Of a stretch of 7,158 bases of DNA, positions 5,641 to 7,158 are shown piece by piece (position 1 is the stretch's first letter; every line of letters begins with the position of its first letter). The translations under genes and the position numbers were made by a program. The stretch is from contig DRHD01000278.1 in NCBI GenBank assembly GCA_011049795.1, positions 1-7,158 of the forward strand. The letters run 5' to 3'. Source of the stretch: Porticoccus sp. (lineage in GTDB: Bacteria > Pseudomonadota > Gammaproteobacteria > Pseudomonadales > Porticoccaceae). The notes beneath the pieces are model-generated. The model made no database searches. It was not told where the DNA came from and saw only the letters and a list, made by a program, of their open reading frames with translations.

Positions 5641-7053
5641 ATGAAAACGGAAAAAATTACTAATTCTCAAAGACGACTAGTCACAAATGCCGATATTCGT
5701 GCGCTCCCGAAGGGCAAAACGGTGACAGAGTCACAAGCTGGACGAGGGACGGGTGCCACTATATTTGAGGCTCGCGAGTCTGGTGATATTGATGCTTACT
5801 TCAGAGTACGGATGAATGGCAAATCTACAAAAATTAAAATCGGCATATTCAAACGCACTGACAAAAAATCAGGTCTCACCTTGAAAGAAATTCGCGATAA
5901 AGCACGCGATTTGTCAGCGATTGCCGTTAAACACGGCGTTGTTAAGAAATATCTAGAGTTGCAAAGGGAAGCTGAAGAGCTGGAAGTTCGTGAACGTGAA
6001 CTCGCCTTTTCAGAAGCATTAGTAGCCGCTGGAGAAGAAAACAAGACGGCAAGCTTTGAAGAGCTATTCATAGACTATATTGATAGTCTGGAAGGAACGA
6101 GAGGGATTGAGTATATCAAGGAATTGAGAAGGGTTTTAAATAACGAGCTTAAGAGAAATCACCAAATAATAATGAACAAAAAAGCAAATTCAATAACTCC
6201 AAGAGATATAATAGAGATATTACAACCCATTTGGGACCGAAACTCAAAAAGCATGTCCGGAAAGGTTCGGGCATATCTCCATACAGCATTTGAGTTTGGG
6301 TTAAAAAATGAACACTCACTTAAGCGCAAGAAAAAATCAATTTATAGCTTAGACAGCAACCCGGTCTCATCAATACCCAAAGACCACAAGACAAAAGCCA
6401 TAAAAAGATCTTTAAACTCAAAGGAGCTCAATCATTTCTGGCACTCATTCTTGAAGTACGAATCAGTTGACCCGGTTGTCAAGCGTTTTTTACTTTTTCT
6501 TATCGCCACTGGTGGACAAAGGGTCATGCAGGTAGCGCGAGAGCCGTGGACAAGCTACGATTTACGCAGAGGAGTGTTGAAGACAGAACATCGAAAGGGA
6601 AAAATTGAACCTCGTATACATTTAGTTCCTCTTACTGAAAGAGCAATTAAATTATTGCAAGAAGCACATTCCATCAACCCCATTTCTAAATACCCTTGGT
6701 CTACAAATGGCAAAAAACCGATTGATATTAACACCCTAAGTGACGCTGTAAATAAGTGGATTAACTCACCATTATCTGTCATGGATGGTGAAGAATTTGA
6801 GAAATTCACACCGCGTGATTTAAGAAGGACCTGTGCACAAATAATGCAATTTAAAGGAATACCAGACCTAGATTCCGACATTCTTCAGTCGCATGGAATA
6901 AACGGTGTTGTAGAAGATCACTATCGAAATAACCCCTACGCTTTTATGCCAAAAAACTGGAACACTATTAATGCATTTGAAGAAGCACTAAATGATATCT
7001 TGAATGGGAAAGACCTCGACAAGGATGAGATCTATAAGTTTGACTTCTTATAA
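5641..7053 (+). CDS. Tyrosine recombinase (site-specific integrase)
   Basis: From ATG 5641 the protein has 470 residues, typical of island and prophage integrases. The N-terminal part (about 1-110) resembles an arm-type DNA-binding domain (FRVRMNGKSTKIKIGIF). A charged helix around residues 100-125 precedes the core-binding domain, and the catalytic domain starts near residue 260. Catalytic residues placed by motif: R294 (TGGQRVMQV), K319 (HRKGK), R392-D-L-R395-R, H418 (SHGI) and nucleophile Y428 (EDHYRN). The first box residue, usually His, is Arg, a variant I believe occurs in other island integrases. It would cut and join DNA at the tRNA-Thr att site next door. An in-frame GTG at 5545 would add 32 residues unlike a recombinase N-terminus. 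ATG 5641 is favoured although its SD is weak. The second half is visibly more AT-rich than the first. Confidence 0.93.
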   Translation: MKTEKITNSQRRLVTNADIRALPKGKTVTESQAGRGTGATIFEARESGDIDAYFRVRMNGKSTKIKIGIFKRTDKKSGLTLKEIRDKARDLSAIAVKHGVVKKYLELQREAEELEVRERELAFSEALVAAGEENKTASFEELFIDYIDSLEGTRGIEYIKELRRVLNNELKRNHQIIMNKKANSITPRDIIEILQPIWDRNSKSMSGKVRAYLHTAFEFGLKNEHSLKRKKKSIYSLDSNPVSSIPKDHKTKAIKRSLNSKELNHFWHSFLKYESVDPVVKRFLLFLIATGGQRVMQVAREPWTSYDLRRGVLKTEHRKGKIEPRIHLVPLTERAIKLLQEAHSINPISKYPWSTNGKKPIDINTLSDAVNKWINSPLSVMDGEEFEKFTPRDLRRTCAQIMQFKGIPDLDSDILQSHGINGVVEDHYRNNPYAFMPKNWNTINAFEEALNDILNGKDLDKDEIYKFDFL

Positions 7054-7126
7054 TAGCTGACAAGCGAGCGTCCAGTAACAAACAAATATTCATCTATATA
7101 TAACCATAGTATTCATTGGATTAACT

Positions 7127-7158
7127 ATGAAAGTCACTATTGAAGTTGATGATGACTT
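7127..7158 (+). CDS. Partial CDS, first gene after the integrase
   Basis: An ATG at 7127 with TTGGA about 6 bases upstream opens a frame (MKVTIEVDDD) that leaves the window. Only ten residues are visible, so no function can be given. Its place 73 bases after the integrase, in the same direction, makes it the first cargo or regulatory gene of the element. Confidence 0.4.
   Translation, partial: MKVTIEVDDD

Larger units (their letters stand above)
5421..7158 (+). mobile_element. Integrase end of an element inserted in a tRNA-Thr gene (partial)
   Basis: A tRNA-Thr 3' fragment serving as att site, a tyrosine recombinase gene next to it that points away from it, and a drop to AT-rich coding DNA together mark one end of an integrative element. 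Because the fragment keeps a terminator in native position, bases to its left are most likely host chromosome and the element extends to the right. The far end, with a complete tRNA-Thr(UGU), should lie outside the window. The element type (prophage, integrative conjugative element, satellite or defence island) cannot be told from what is visible. Confidence 0.75.

Noticed and set aside
1..7158. CRISPR arrays, rRNA genes, insertion sequences, complete tRNA genes
   Set aside because: No regularly spaced repeats, transposase frames or other RNA gene signatures were seen by eye on either strand.

Overview
The window looks like the chromosome of a gammaproteobacterium. The YciE-like and KatN-like proteins resemble the enterobacterial stress proteins, the tRNA-Thr(UGU) 3' half is close to the E. 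coli gene, and Shine-Dalgarno (SD) sites are of the AAGGAG type. I lean towards a marine or halophilic lineage such as Halomonadaceae, but this is an impression and not proven by the sequence. Genes have medium GC, while several intergenic stretches are very AT-rich.

Left part (1-2414): the 5' end of an unrecognised minus-strand gene leaves the window at base 1. Next, on the minus strand, is a two-gene stress operon: katN (manganese catalase) followed by yciE (ferritin-like protein), closed by a clear intrinsic terminator at 493-523. About 490 bases of very AT-rich DNA lie upstream of katN, with a small hairpin in the presumed leader.

Middle part (2415-5381): a very short lipoprotein-like reading frame, possibly broken by an in-frame TAA, lies next to the 3' end of a LysR-type regulator gene (minus strand). 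Divergent from the regulator are a cytoplasmic DsbA-like thioredoxin-fold protein with a CGCC motif and a Tat-exported metallo-beta-lactamase-fold protein. The MBL protein's usual HxHxDH metal motif reads QSDPDY. The short divergent promoter region carries three TGTATG/CATACA half-sites, one overlapping the regulator's start codon. A self-regulated LysR unit driving the two plus-strand genes is the simplest reading. The substrate is unknown.

Right part (5421-7158): a 48-base 3' fragment of tRNA-Thr(UGU), on the minus strand and followed by its own terminator, abuts DNA that is not tRNA. A tyrosine recombinase gene begins about 170 bases further on and points away from the fragment. This is the classic end of an element integrated into the 3' end of a tRNA gene. 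Bases 1 to about 5468 would then be host chromosome and the rest the integrase end of the island. The island's cargo starts with a reading frame at 7127 that runs off the window. No CRISPR array, rRNA gene or insertion sequence was seen.
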